Below, piece by piece: positions 1 through 7,944 of a DNA stretch of 54,772 nt. Positions within the stretch are counted from its first letter, which is position 1. The number at the start of each line of letters is the position of its first letter. Below the pieces are notes generated by a model, which saw nothing but the letters and a program-made list of their open reading frames with translations, had not been told where the DNA came from and did not search any database. Both the position numbers and the translations under genes were made by a program. Origin of the DNA: Fibrobacter sp. UWR4 (GTDB lineage: Bacteria; Fibrobacterota; Fibrobacteria; Fibrobacterales; Fibrobacteraceae); assembly GCF_003149045.1 (NCBI RefSeq), contig NZ_QGDU01000026.1, positions 1 to 54,772 on the forward strand, given 5' to 3'.

Positions 1-62
1 GAACAATCGGCCGAGAAAACGACTTGGATTTCTCACCCCATTAGAGTATATTTCTAGGCAAG

Positions 63-602
63 TTAAACAAATTTACTTGGCGACTTAAATTCGCCTCTCA
101 AATCTTCAGCAAACCATTCTTCGTCATCAATCATTATCGTATGGTAGACATTGCTATCGCGTACATCTAAATATTCACCATATTTTACGTTTGGGTTCAA
201 GTAATCTGTAGGCGCACATTTGTAGATGCTGCAATCATACTTACCCGGTGGCAGAACCGTGGATGTCCACTTGGTAGAACTTGAAGATTCTTCATCGGAC
301 GAACTAGACATTCCGCTAGACGAACTTGGAGATTCATCATTGGATGAACTAGACACTCTTCTAGACGAGCTTGACATTCTGCTAGAAGAACTTTGAGTAC
401 TACTCGACGACCTAAACTTTTTGTTTGAAGAACTTGACAAACGACTAGACGAACTAGAATCTTCGCTACTAGAAGAATCCGTTACAGACGTTTCAGAGTC
501 ATCATCAACGCCACTGGCTGAGTTTTCACCACAGGCGTTCAGTGAAATCATCGACAATAGCAAAAGTGTCCCAAGAAAAACTCTCTTAAGAACTCCAACC
601 AT
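63..602 (-). pseudogene. Ser-rich lipoprotein with truncated FISUMP-type domain
   Basis: The 179-residue product starts with a signal peptide ending in a lipobox (LNAC, about residues 21-24), so it should be lipidated and exported. Residues about 35-112 are a polyserine linker of the type common in Fibrobacter surface proteins. The last 35 residues (YGEYLDVRDSNVYHTI... EEWFAEDL) match the opening of the Fibrobacter major paralogous (FISUMP) domain, but the reading frame stops about 30 residues into a domain that is normally near 180 residues. A good ribosome site (AGGGAG) precedes the ATG at 602. I infer a decayed or truncated gene. In another frame the bases before position 62 encode a short stretch ending GRLF, which may be the out-of-frame continuation. 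Function unknown. Confidence 0.6.
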
Positions 603-625
603 ATTTATCTCCCTAAAAAAACTTA

Positions 626-823
626 GGCTATGTTCTACTAATGTGTAGGACTGCCATTTTATGTTGAATTTACTGAAAAATTACTAAAAAATGGTCTAAC
701 CCAACAAAAATTAGGTTAGACCAAGTATCTAAGATACAGTTTTTAGGTAGGTAAATCTCAGTTTCTAATAGGGTGTGTTTTTTAGATAGTTATATTACAT
801 CTACACATTGAAAGAACATAGCC
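626..823. mobile_element. 198-bp MITE-like element with 23-bp terminal inverted repeats
   Basis: The left end (626-648, beginning GGCTATGTTC) and the right end (801-823, ending GAACATAGCC) are reverse complements at 20 of 23 positions; the three mismatches are adjacent. Between them is AT-rich DNA with no gene, a perfect 10-bp internal inverted repeat (692-701 and 714-723) and a small palindrome (725-737). This is the build of a miniature inverted-repeat element or the remnant ends of an insertion sequence. I see no clear target-site duplication, so an unusually long RNA hairpin is the alternative. It lies between the yebC terminator and the truncated lipoprotein gene and ends 24 bases before that gene's start. 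Confidence 0.55.
686..723 (-). terminator. Terminator-like hairpin inside the inverted-repeat element
   Basis: Read on the minus strand, a perfect 10-bp stem (TGGTCTAACC and its complement, 12-base loop) is followed directly by TTTTTT. It lies between yebC's own terminator and the truncated lipoprotein gene, so it would stop a transcript begun within the inverted-repeat element. It may instead simply be part of that element's secondary structure. Confidence 0.45.
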
Positions 824-827
824 AAAT

Positions 828-857
828 AAAAAAGTCCACTCCAAGCGGAGCGGACTT
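828..857 (-). terminator. Intrinsic terminator of yebC
   Basis: A 10-bp stem (833-842 with 847-856, one G-U pair when read on the minus strand) with a 4-base loop is followed by a run of T on the minus strand. It lies about 45 bases after the yebC stop codon. Confidence 0.75.
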
Positions 858-900
858 TTTTCAAATTCGATGTATTCGATTACAACACCAACACTGACTA

Positions 901-1644
901 CTACTCAGCGTCCATGTCGGCTTCGTCGATTTCAGCGTTGTGGTAAACGTCCTGAACGTCGTCGTGATCTTCGAACTTGTCGATGAGCTTGAGGAGCTTC
1001 ACAGCGTCGTCGTGGCCCAGCTTGACGGGGTCGTTAGCGACGTAGGTGATTTCAGCACTCATCATTTCGATGTTTGCGCCTTCAAGAGCACGGGTAACAG
1101 CGTCGAATGCATCCGGAGTGGTGGAGATTTCATGAACGCCATCTTCGGTGCTCATGTCTTCTGCGCCAGCTTCCAGAACCAGATCCATGACCTGATCTTC
1201 AGGATACTTTTCAGCATCAACAACAATCATGCCCTTGTAAGTGAATGCCCAGGTAACAGAACCGGTTTCACCCATTGCACCGCCATTCTTATTGAAAATG
1301 TTACGGATTTCAGCAACGGTACGAACCTTGTTATCAGTCATGCACTGCACCATGATTGCAATACCTGCAGGACCGCGACCTTCGTACAGCGGTTCCACAA
1401 CGTCTGCACCACCGTTAGCGCCAGTACCCTTGGCAATAGCACTTTCGATGTTCTTGGTGGGAAGAGACTGAGACTTGGACTTGATGATTGCAGCACGGAG
1501 ACGGGGGTTTGCATCCGGGTTGCCGCCGCCCAGCTTAGCAGCGATAGAAATTTCCTTAATCAACTTGTTCCATGCCTTAGCACGAGCAACGTCAGTCTTA
1601 GCTTTCTTACGTTTGGTGGTAGCCCATTTGGAGTGACCGGACAT
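901..1644 (-). CDS. yebC: YebC/PmpR/TACO1-family protein
   Basis: The 247-residue product matches the YebC/TACO1 family over its full normal length. The N-terminus carries the family signature MSGHSKWATTKRKK and the following helical domain (AWNKLIKEISIAAKLGG), and the middle has the conserved YEGRGP segment with the GAMGETGSVTW stretch after it. Members are cytosolic; they have been described as DNA-binding regulators and, more recently, as translation factors that help ribosomes through difficult motifs such as polyproline. The ATG at 1644 has a ribosome site (AGAGGT). It appears monocistronic, with its own terminator downstream. The acidic C-terminus is usual for the family. Family assignment is secure; which of the two roles applies here cannot be read from the sequence. 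Confidence 0.95.
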   Translation of the reverse strand: MSGHSKWATTKRKKAKTDVARAKAWNKLIKEISIAAKLGGGNPDANPRLRAAIIKSKSQSLPTKNIESAIAKGTGANGGADVVEPLYEGRGPAGIAIMVQCMTDNKVRTVAEIRNIFNKNGGAMGETGSVTWAFTYKGMIVVDAEKYPEDQVMDLVLEAGAEDMSTEDGVHEISTTPDAFDAVTRALEGANIEMMSAEITYVANDPVKLGHDDAVKLLKLIDKFEDHDDVQDVYHNAEIDEADMDAE

Positions 1645-1713
1645 AATTACCTCTTATAGGTTTCAAAGTTTACAAGTCAAAAATAATTTTTTTTCAAGGC
1701 AATGTAAAGCGAA

Positions 1714-2466
1714 CTACTTCTGCTTCATCTTGCATTGGCGTCTTTCCTTGACGCTCAGGCTCGGGTCTTCACAGTCTTGCTGTTTTTTTTTAGCCTTCTT
1801 GTCCTTCTTTCCAGAGGACGAAGATTCATCCGCAGACTTAGCCTTTTTAGCAGGGGCTTGTTCCGCTTCTACACGGCGCTTTTTCTGCGAGATGGTACCA
1901 TCGTCATCAGAGAGAGTCCTTTTCTTCTTGCCCTGCATGGCCTGGAGTTTCTTCTTGTCCATGGGATCTGCAGAAGCCTTAGTGATTGCTCTTTCGTACT
2001 TGCCGCCCCAGACGTTACCCACCAAGGAACCGGATTCCTGGGCATCCTTCAGGATACCCTCGGCCCATTCATCATTGGCAGGAGGAAGCAACTTGAACTT
2101 CAGATTACGAATCTTGGTAGCTTCTTCTTCATAATAAAGCATCATGTCAAAGAAACCCACCTGGTATTCTTCACCGTCAGTACCAGATGCTGCAGACGGA
2201 ATGTAAGCAAGAACTGCGTACAGGTCACCGTCGAAGAGGGCATTCAACAGAACGTCCGGATCTCCACCGGGGGCAAGGACTTCGCCAGTAGCCTGGAATG
2301 CCCAGGGGGCGACGTCCACCGTCAGCTGGAACTTGTGGAATCCCTTAGTCACCTTCGGGGTCAGCTTCAGCAAACCACCTGAGAAAGCCTGGAATTCAGG
2401 CTTCAGGTTCTGGGCGGAGCAGACAACCGCAAAGGCCAAAAAGAGAAAAGCAATCAATCGTTTCAT
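1714..2466 (-). CDS. Secreted hypothetical protein with Lys-rich tail
   Basis: A 250-residue protein I do not recognise. Residues 1-18 form a signal peptide (hydrophobic core then CSAQ; the Cys does not sit in a good lipobox, so cleavage by signal peptidase I is more likely). Residues about 20-160 look like a compact beta-rich domain. From about residue 165 the chain is low-complexity and strongly basic, with KKKR, KKRR and KKDKKAKKK clusters, an SSSS run, and two late cysteines (about 230 and 244). The basic tail may bind acidic surface polymers, but that is inference. The gene lies between the phosphohexomutase gene and yebC, same strand, 46 bases after the former. The start has a ribosome site (AGGAG) 8-9 bases upstream. 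Confidence 0.75.
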   Translation of the reverse strand: MKRLIAFLFLAFAVVCSAQNLKPEFQAFSGGLLKLTPKVTKGFHKFQLTVDVAPWAFQATGEVLAPGGDPDVLLNALFDGDLYAVLAYIPSAASGTDGEEYQVGFFDMMLYYEEEATKIRNLKFKLLPPANDEWAEGILKDAQESGSLVGNVWGGKYERAITKASADPMDKKKLQAMQGKKKRTLSDDDGTISQKKRRVEAEQAPAKKAKSADESSSSGKKDKKAKKKQQDCEDPSLSVKERRQCKMKQK

Positions 2467-2512
2467 GGGACAGCTCCTTTAGAACAAACTTTACTCCAAC
2501 CAACAGCAAAGA

Positions 2513-4126
2513 CTAGTTCTTGTAGAACAGAGCCTTTGCAGCTTCGAACATCGGATCCTTTTCATCCGGGTTGCGACATTCGGTATAGATACGAACCTTA
2601 GGTTCGGTACCGGACGGGCGAACCAGCATCCAGGAGTCGTCTTCGAAAATGATCTTCACGCCATCGAGAGTGAGGAGCTGCTTAACGGTCTTTTCGGTGT
2701 TACCCACCATGACCTTAGCGCCAACCTGAGCTGCTTCAGCAACAGCATTCACCTTAGCAATGAGGGGAGCACCCACGAGAGACTTGTCCACTTCGAAACC
2801 AGCGCGGCTGGGATAGAAGCGACCGTATTCTTCGTACAGGGCATCCAGGTATTCACCCAGGTTCTTGCCAGTGGTAGCCATGATTTCCAGAGCGATGAGG
2901 AGGCCGAACTGAGCGTCCTTTTCCAGAGTGTTGTTAAGGCCAGAAATACCATCGGATTCTTCGAAAGCAACCAGAGCCTTATCCTTAGCGGTACGGGACA
3001 ACCAGGGGCGGAAGTTCTTGAAGCCCACCGGAGTTTCCATCACAGGAACGCCCAACTTTTCAGCAATGATGTTTACGAAGTTGGAGGTTGCAACGGACTT
3101 AGCCACAACGCCCTGTTCCTTACGCCAGGTAGCCATGTAGTGGAAAGCGATTGCACCGAACTGGTTCATATCGATTTCGCGAGTGCCATCGTAGAAACGA
3201 ATACGGTCACCATCCGGGTCAAAGATTGCGCCCAGGCGGAACCAGGACTTGCTGCCATCCAGTTCCTTGCGAACCTTTTCGAGATTCTTGGAGGACGGTT
3301 CCGGAGCGATACCACCAAACAGGCTGTCATCTTCGTTACGAAGAGTGATGAGGCATTCCGGATTGTCCAGGAGAGCGGCCGGACGACGACGGGTAGAACC
3401 GTGAACGTGGTCGCAAACCAGAGTCAGACGACCCTGCTTGATGAATTCCTTGATACGGGCGAACTTGATGGTGCCCTGCTTGATAAGGAATTCCTTGTAG
3501 ATCTTCAGGGAGTCGATGATTTCCCAGTCAACCTTGGATACCGGTTCAAACTTCCAGGTAGCCATCATTTCGTTGGAAAGCTTGGTAATGACGTTGGTGA
3601 TTTCCGGACCTGCAGGACCACCGTCAGCCGGGTTGAACTTGATGCCGTTGTAGTGGCTGGGGTTGTGAGACGGAGTCATGTTGATGGAGCAAGCAGCACC
3701 CAGCATTTCGATACATGCGGAGAATTCCGGGGTCGGCATTTCGTTGCCGTAGTAAACCTTAACACCGGCCTTGGCGAACTGGTCAGCCACAGCTTCGCAG
3801 AATTCATGACCCAGGAGACGGTTGTCGTGACCAACGACCACGCCACGCTTCTGGAGATCAGCGAAATCCTTCACACCGAGAGCTTCGAACATAGCAGCGT
3901 CGGCTTCCTTGTAAAGGCGAACGATAGCGGCACCAACAACCTGCAGATTACGAAGAGTGAATTCAGAACCGATTTCACCACGCCAGCCGGAAGTACCGAA
4001 GCTAACCTTAGCCGGTTCCTGGGAGGTGAGAGCAACCTGCTTGACCTGTTCCACCAGAGCCATGTCGGTAGCGGGGTTGAATTCGGGGGACTGGATTTTC
4101 TTCCAAATCTGTGTAATGTTTTCCAT
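2513..4126 (-). CDS. Phosphoglucomutase/phosphomannomutase
   Basis: A 537-residue member of the alpha-D-phosphohexomutase superfamily, which interconverts sugar 1-phosphates and 6-phosphates through a phosphoserine. The substrate-binding start FGTSGWRG is at about residues 43-50, the active-site loop TPSHNPSHYNG has its phosphoserine at about residue 153, the metal-binding DPDGDR is at 303-308, and a phosphate-binding RPSGTEPKVR motif lies near the C-terminus. All four expected domains are present at normal length. The superfamily cannot be split confidently into glucose, mannose or glucosamine preference by eye; the length and the long insertion around residues 190-250 suit a phosphoglucomutase. 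It supplies sugar phosphates for glycogen or envelope polysaccharides. AGGA precedes the ATG. Confidence 0.9.
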   Translation of the reverse strand: MENITQIWKKIQSPEFNPATDMALVEQVKQVALTSQEPAKVSFGTSGWRGEIGSEFTLRNLQVVGAAIVRLYKEADAAMFEALGVKDFADLQKRGVVVGHDNRLLGHEFCEAVADQFAKAGVKVYYGNEMPTPEFSACIEMLGAACSINMTPSHNPSHYNGIKFNPADGGPAGPEITNVITKLSNEMMATWKFEPVSKVDWEIIDSLKIYKEFLIKQGTIKFARIKEFIKQGRLTLVCDHVHGSTRRRPAALLDNPECLITLRNEDDSLFGGIAPEPSSKNLEKVRKELDGSKSWFRLGAIFDPDGDRIRFYDGTREIDMNQFGAIAFHYMATWRKEQGVVAKSVATSNFVNIIAEKLGVPVMETPVGFKNFRPWLSRTAKDKALVAFEESDGISGLNNTLEKDAQFGLLIALEIMATTGKNLGEYLDALYEEYGRFYPSRAGFEVDKSLVGAPLIAKVNAVAEAAQVGAKVMVGNTEKTVKQLLTLDGVKIIFEDDSWMLVRPSGTEPKVRIYTECRNPDEKDPMFEAAKALFYKN

Positions 4127-4210
4127 ATGGGTTCCTATTTTAAAGTTTTTTAACGGCTCTAATTTATAAAAATTTTACCAGGGTCGTGATTTTTTAGCTA
4201 TTTTATAGGC

Positions 4211-5167
4211 ATGCAAATTACAAAAGCTTCTCAACTTACTGGTGTTTTTCCCGCATTGTTCACTCCGTTGATGAACGATGATCCTAAGAACCTTAACAAC
4301 TCCATCGACTACAAGAAGATGGAAAAGATGATTGACGACCTTATCGCTTCCGGCGTCTCCGGCATTCTCCCGGTTGGTACCACCGGTCAGAGCGCAACCG
4401 TCACTCACAAGCAGCATCTGGATATCATCAAGTTCACTCTGGACTATGTGGACAACCGCGTACCTGTTATCGCAGGCGCAGGTTCCAACTGCACTCGTGA
4501 ATCTGTGGAAATGATTCAGGAAATCCTAAAGATTGCCGAAGTTCCCATGCTCTGCGTGACCGGTTACTACAACAACCCGTCCCAGGAAGGCATCGAAAAG
4601 CATTTCAAGACCCTGAGCGAAGAAACTGGCGCCAAGATCATCATCTACAATGTTCCGGGCCGTACCGCTAGCTACGTTCACCCCGACACCTTGATTTCCC
4701 TTTCCCAGGACAAGAATATCATTGGCCTGAAGCAGGCTGTTGACTTCCGTATTGGCGAAAAGTACCACGAAGACACCAAGCGCGTCATCAACGAAACCAA
4801 GAACAATGACTTCGCTGTTCTTTCCGGCGAAGACGGTTTCTTCATCGACATGCTTGAAATGGGTGGCCAGGGCCTCATTACCGCTACCGGTAACATTCCG
4901 GAAGCAGCAAAGATTTTCTCTGACCTCTACAAGGCTTACCAGGCTGGCGAATTCCAGAAGTGCGACGACCTGCAGGATGCCGCTCGTGATTACGTAGAAG
5001 CAACCTTCTGCCGCAAGAACCCCATTCCTCTGGGCACCATGTTCAATAGCCCGCTGTTCCAGCCTATGACCAGCGTGAAGGACACCGCACGCGGTGACGA
5101 AGCTGTCGCCCGCATCATGAAGCTTATCAACGAAAAGGCCACAAGCCTCAAGAAGTACCATGTTTAA
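4211..5167 (+). CDS. dapA: 4-hydroxy-tetrahydrodipicolinate synthase
   Basis: A 318-residue DapA-family aldolase that condenses pyruvate with aspartate semialdehyde, the first committed step to lysine and meso-diaminopimelate for peptidoglycan. Visible residues are the GTTG motif at 56-59 (followed by QS rather than the usual ES), tyrosine 146 in IIYNVPGR, and the Schiff-base lysine 174 in IGLKQA. Length is slightly over the usual 290-300. DapA and N-acetylneuraminate lyase share the fold; GTTG followed by S and the YNVPGR context favour DapA. No Shine-Dalgarno is seen; TATTTT ends six bases before the ATG, so the mRNA may be leaderless. Divergent from the phosphohexomutase gene. Confidence 0.88.
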   Translation: MQITKASQLTGVFPALFTPLMNDDPKNLNNSIDYKKMEKMIDDLIASGVSGILPVGTTGQSATVTHKQHLDIIKFTLDYVDNRVPVIAGAGSNCTRESVEMIQEILKIAEVPMLCVTGYYNNPSQEGIEKHFKTLSEETGAKIIIYNVPGRTASYVHPDTLISLSQDKNIIGLKQAVDFRIGEKYHEDTKRVINETKNNDFAVLSGEDGFFIDMLEMGGQGLITATGNIPEAAKIFSDLYKAYQAGEFQKCDDLQDAARDYVEATFCRKNPIPLGTMFNSPLFQPMTSVKDTARGDEAVARIMKLINEKATSLKKYHV

Positions 5168-5170
5168 TTA

Positions 5171-5298
5171 GGTTTGAGGACGCACCTTCGGTGCTTTCAG
5201 GTTTGAGGTCGGGCCTTCGGCCCTCTGAGGTTATATAAGGTGGCTGCGCTGCGATTATTTAGCCTCATACCTCAAAGCGAGCTTGCGAGCGACCTCAC
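5171..5298. repeat. REP-like intergenic patch with two TTC-loop hairpins
   Basis: Between dapA and the next gene are two short GC-rich hairpins, each with a 5-bp stem and a TTC loop (5182-5194 and 5211-5223). Each follows a copy of GGTTTGAGG. An 8-bp inverted pair (TGAGGTCG at 5204-5211, CGACCTCA at 5290-5297) and a tandem GCGAGC lie around them. It is not a terminator, as no T run follows. The make-up suggests a repetitive extragenic palindromic element. Confidence 0.5.
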
Positions 5299-5327
5299 AC
5301 CACACACCTTTTATAAGGAGATTTACA

Positions 5328-6041
5328 ATGGCTAAGAATCAGAAGTCCATTAGCGACGAAGTCTGCGCTTACATCAGCAAGCAGAAGCTCCTCCCCATTC
5401 CCGTTCAGACCCTGAACGAAGAAGTGGAAGCAACCCGCTATTTCGGTGGCGACCTGAAGGAATTCATCGCTGCAGCAAAGTCTCTCAACGCAAAGAGCAT
5501 CTTTGTTGAAACCCTGTACCTGGAAGAAGACGAATTCTTCTACGACAGCGGCATCGATGACGAAGAATACCTGGCAATGAATGGCGCAGATAGCAGCTGC
5601 TGTTGCTGCTGCGGCGACGACTGCAAGTGCGGTTGCAAGGACGACAAGAAGGCCTCCAAGAAGTCCAAGAAGGAAGAAGACGGCGTATGGCTGGAACCGG
5701 AAGACCTGGATGGTCTCGACCTGTCCCTCCTGAAGCCTGAAATGGTCAAGTACATGGACCGCATCGGCGAAAGCTGCGGCGTCCGTCTCACCGTTCCCGG
5801 TGTTGACCACCTTGAAGTCGAAATCTTCGCAGACTGGTACGACGAATTCGCCGAGCTGGTAGACGAAGCTTCCGAAATCATCGAAGAAGATCCCGTTGGC
5901 GCTCTGGAAGACATGCAGGCAGCTTTCGAAAAGGCTGAAGAAGAAGCTGAAGCTGCTGAAAAGGCCGCCAAGGCAGCAGACAAGGCCAAGGGCGTGAAGA
6001 AGATCGCTGCTCACCCCCCTAAAAAGACCGCAAAGGCTTAA
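5328..6041 (+). CDS. Cytosolic protein with eight-cysteine cluster
   Basis: A 237-residue protein I do not recognise. The ATG at 5328 is chosen because AAGGAG ends seven bases before it; the frame remains open upstream but through repeat-like DNA. There is no signal peptide. Residues 1-85 look like a folded alpha/beta domain. Next comes SSCCCCCGDDCKCGC, eight cysteines in 13 residues, followed by a Lys-rich hinge. A second domain (about 115-190) ends in an Ala/Glu/Lys coiled-coil-like helix and a basic tail. The cysteine knot is likely to bind metal or a cluster, but that is inference. It has its own terminator, so it is probably monocistronic. Confidence 0.8.
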   Translation: MAKNQKSISDEVCAYISKQKLLPIPVQTLNEEVEATRYFGGDLKEFIAAAKSLNAKSIFVETLYLEEDEFFYDSGIDDEEYLAMNGADSSCCCCCGDDCKCGCKDDKKASKKSKKEEDGVWLEPEDLDGLDLSLLKPEMVKYMDRIGESCGVRLTVPGVDHLEVEIFADWYDEFAELVDEASEIIEEDPVGALEDMQAAFEKAEEEAEAAEKAAKAADKAKGVKKIAAHPPKKTAKA

Positions 6042-6078
6042 TTCAGAACAAGACCTCTCGTAGGCCTTTGCTCTCAAA

Positions 6079-6106
6079 AAGGACTGGTGAAAACCAGTCC
6101 TTTTTT
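6079..6106 (+). terminator. Intrinsic terminator after the Cys-cluster gene
   Basis: A perfect 10-bp stem (AAGGACTGGT, 6079-6088, with 6093-6102) closed by a GAAA tetraloop runs into six T. It lies about 37 bases after the stop codon. Confidence 0.85.
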
Positions 6107-6112
6107 CACGGA

Positions 6113-6196
6113 AGAGCAAGTAAGGCGAGCGAAGCGCGAGAGCTAGCACTCGCATTTCTGAGCCGATTGCTCTGCACTCGTAGAGTGCCAGAGCAA
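6113..6196. repeat. Second REP-like patch with long hairpin
   Basis: The strongest part is a 13-bp stem with a single bulged C and a GTA loop at 6167-6196 (TTGCTCTG and CACTC against their complements). The sequence AGAGCAAGTAA occurs on both sides of the patch (from 6113 and from 6189), and a GCGAGCGAAGCGCGAG stretch is between them. It contains no gene and no T run. Together with the patch before the Cys-cluster gene, it brackets that gene. Confidence 0.45.
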
Positions 6197-6235
6197 GTAA
6201 TCGCTAATCATTTCGGACCAACAAAGCATTAAAAA

Positions 6236-6265
6236 ACGACCGGTTTATGCCGGCCGTTTTTTTTT
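6236..6265 (+). terminator. Second intrinsic terminator, possibly bidirectional
   Basis: ACGACCGG (6236-6243) pairs with CCGGCCGT (6250-6257) apart from one A-C mismatch, and a run of nine T follows on the plus strand. Six A precede it, so it could also act on the minus strand. Confidence 0.65.
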
Positions 6266-6282
6266 GCAACATTCATGGTAAC

Positions 6283-6313
6283 GAAAAAGTCCCGGAATAA
6301 ACCGGGACTTTTC
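6283..6313 (-). terminator. Intrinsic terminator of the DUF1846 gene
   Basis: A perfect 9-bp stem (AAGTCCCGG, 6287-6295, with 6302-6310) is followed by a T run on the minus strand, 26 bases after the stop codon of the DUF1846 gene. Confidence 0.8.
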
Positions 6314-6338
6314 AATTTGCTTTAAATATTTAAAGCAA

Positions 6339-7823
6339 TTAAGTATGATACAACTTGCTGGTCTGATAGTTAGGTTCAGAGGTCAAGTTCACACCCAGGC
6401 GGCGGAACACGCCCACATCCACCTGGGACAGGATCACGCTGGAATGTACATCGCAGTGACGCAATTCAGGAAGCTTTTCCAGAGCGATCTTTGCGTTGTA
6501 ATCGGTGAGGGCGCAGACAGAAAGAGCAACCAAAGCTTCGTCCACATGGAGACGGGGGTTGGTGTGGCCCAGCTGCTTGGTCTTGAGACTCTGAATGGGT
6601 TCAATCACCATGGGAGAAAGCAGACGGACTTCATCAGGAATGCCTGCCAAATGCTTGAGAGCATCCAGAACCATGGCGGAGGAGGCTCCCAGCAAGGAAG
6701 AAGTCTTGGCGGCAATGATGGCGCCATCCTGAAGTTCAATAGCAATTGCAGGGCCATTGGTTTCTTCGGAACGCTTGAGTGCGGCTGCAACTACCGGACG
6801 ATCCGCAACACTCACATGAGCCTGTTCCATCACCAGCTGCTGCTTGTAAACCTGATCCTGATCAGCGTTACCCTTACGGACATCGCAAAGGGTGTTGTAG
6901 TAGCGGCGGATGATTTCCTGCTTTGCAGCTTCGCTGACGGCTTCATCATCAATGATGCAGTTACCCGCCATATTCACGCCCATATCGGTGGGGCTCTTGT
7001 ACGGGGACTCGCCAAGAATGCGGGTAAACAGAGCATTCAAGACCGGGAACACTTCAACGTCTCGGTTATAGTTGATGGTGGTCTTGCCGTAGGCTTCCAG
7101 ATGGAACGGGTCGATCATGTTCACGTCGTTCAAGTCGGCGGTAGCAGCTTCGTAAGCCAGGTTCACCGGATGCTTCAGAGGAATATTCCAGATGGGGAAC
7201 GTTTCAAACTTGGCATAGCCAGCCTTGACGCCGCGAGTATTTTCGTGATAAATCTGGGAAAGACACACAGCCATCTTTCCACTTCCCGGACCAGGAGCAG
7301 TCACCACCACAAGTTCACGGGAGGTTTCAACAAACTGGTTCTTGCCGTAGCCGTCGTCGCTCACTACCAGAGGAATGTTGTTGGGGTAACCGGCAATAGG
7401 ATAGTGGCGATAAACCTTGAGGCCCAAGCCTTCCAGCTTCTTCTGGTAAGCGAGAGCACTGGGCTGGTCCTGCCAACGAGTCAGCACCACGCTGCTCACA
7501 TAAAGGCCATAACCGCGGAAGGCGTCAATCAAACGAAGAACGTCCTGGTCGTAGGTAATGCCCAAGTCACCACGGACCTTGTTCTTTTCGATATCGTTGG
7601 CATTAACGGCGATAATGACTTCGGCCTTGTCCTTCAGCTTTTCAAGCATACGGATCTTGGAATCCGGAGCGAAGCCAGGCAACACGCGGCTTGCATGGTG
7701 GTCATCAAACAGTTTGCCGCCAAATTCAAGGTAAAGCTTTCCACCGAACTTTGCAATACGTTCGGCAATCTTCTCGGACTGCGTTCTCAGGTACGCGTCG
7801 TTATCAAATCCTACTTTGAACAT
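6339..7823 (-). CDS. DUF1846 domain protein
   Basis: A 494-residue product that matches the DUF1846 family over its full length. The family start MFKVGFDNDAYL, the FGGKLFDD segment and the ANDIEKNKVRGDLGITYD segment are all present, followed by a nucleotide-binding-like TAPGPGSGKMAVCLSQ motif at about residues 182-197. Members are cytosolic and ATPase-like, with no settled biochemical role known to me. The frame is open 19 codons further upstream, but the ATG at 7823 is chosen because GGAG lies seven bases before it and the family start matches. It has its own terminator downstream. Family assignment is good; function unknown. Confidence 0.88.
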   Translation of the reverse strand: MFKVGFDNDAYLRTQSEKIAERIAKFGGKLYLEFGGKLFDDHHASRVLPGFAPDSKIRMLEKLKDKAEVIIAVNANDIEKNKVRGDLGITYDQDVLRLIDAFRGYGLYVSSVVLTRWQDQPSALAYQKKLEGLGLKVYRHYPIAGYPNNIPLVVSDDGYGKNQFVETSRELVVVTAPGPGSGKMAVCLSQIYHENTRGVKAGYAKFETFPIWNIPLKHPVNLAYEAATADLNDVNMIDPFHLEAYGKTTINYNRDVEVFPVLNALFTRILGESPYKSPTDMGVNMAGNCIIDDEAVSEAAKQEIIRRYYNTLCDVRKGNADQDQVYKQQLVMEQAHVSVADRPVVAAALKRSEETNGPAIAIELQDGAIIAAKTSSLLGASSAMVLDALKHLAGIPDEVRLLSPMVIEPIQSLKTKQLGHTNPRLHVDEALVALSVCALTDYNAKIALEKLPELRHCDVHSSVILSQVDVGVFRRLGVNLTSEPNYQTSKLYHT

Positions 7824-7860
7824 ATATGCTCCACATGCATAAAATTTATCGGACCAAAAA

Positions 7861-7893
7861 TAAAAAAAAGGAGAAACCATTCCTAGGTTTCCC
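7861..7893 (-). terminator. Intrinsic terminator after the EAL gene
   Basis: On the minus strand GGGAAACC (7893-7886) pairs with GGTTTCTC (7878-7871), one G-U pair, 7-base loop, followed by a run of T. It separates the EAL gene from the DUF1846 gene. Confidence 0.7.
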
Positions 7894-7944
7894 TTTCAAA
7901 AAAAGAAGCGATTCTTATCAAATTGTTCTCTATACAATTCACTT

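Noticed and set aside
6167-6190. A second sigma-54 promoter on the minus strand starting TGGCAC
   Set aside because: The -12 TTGC element is absent at the required spacing; the sequence is part of the long hairpin.
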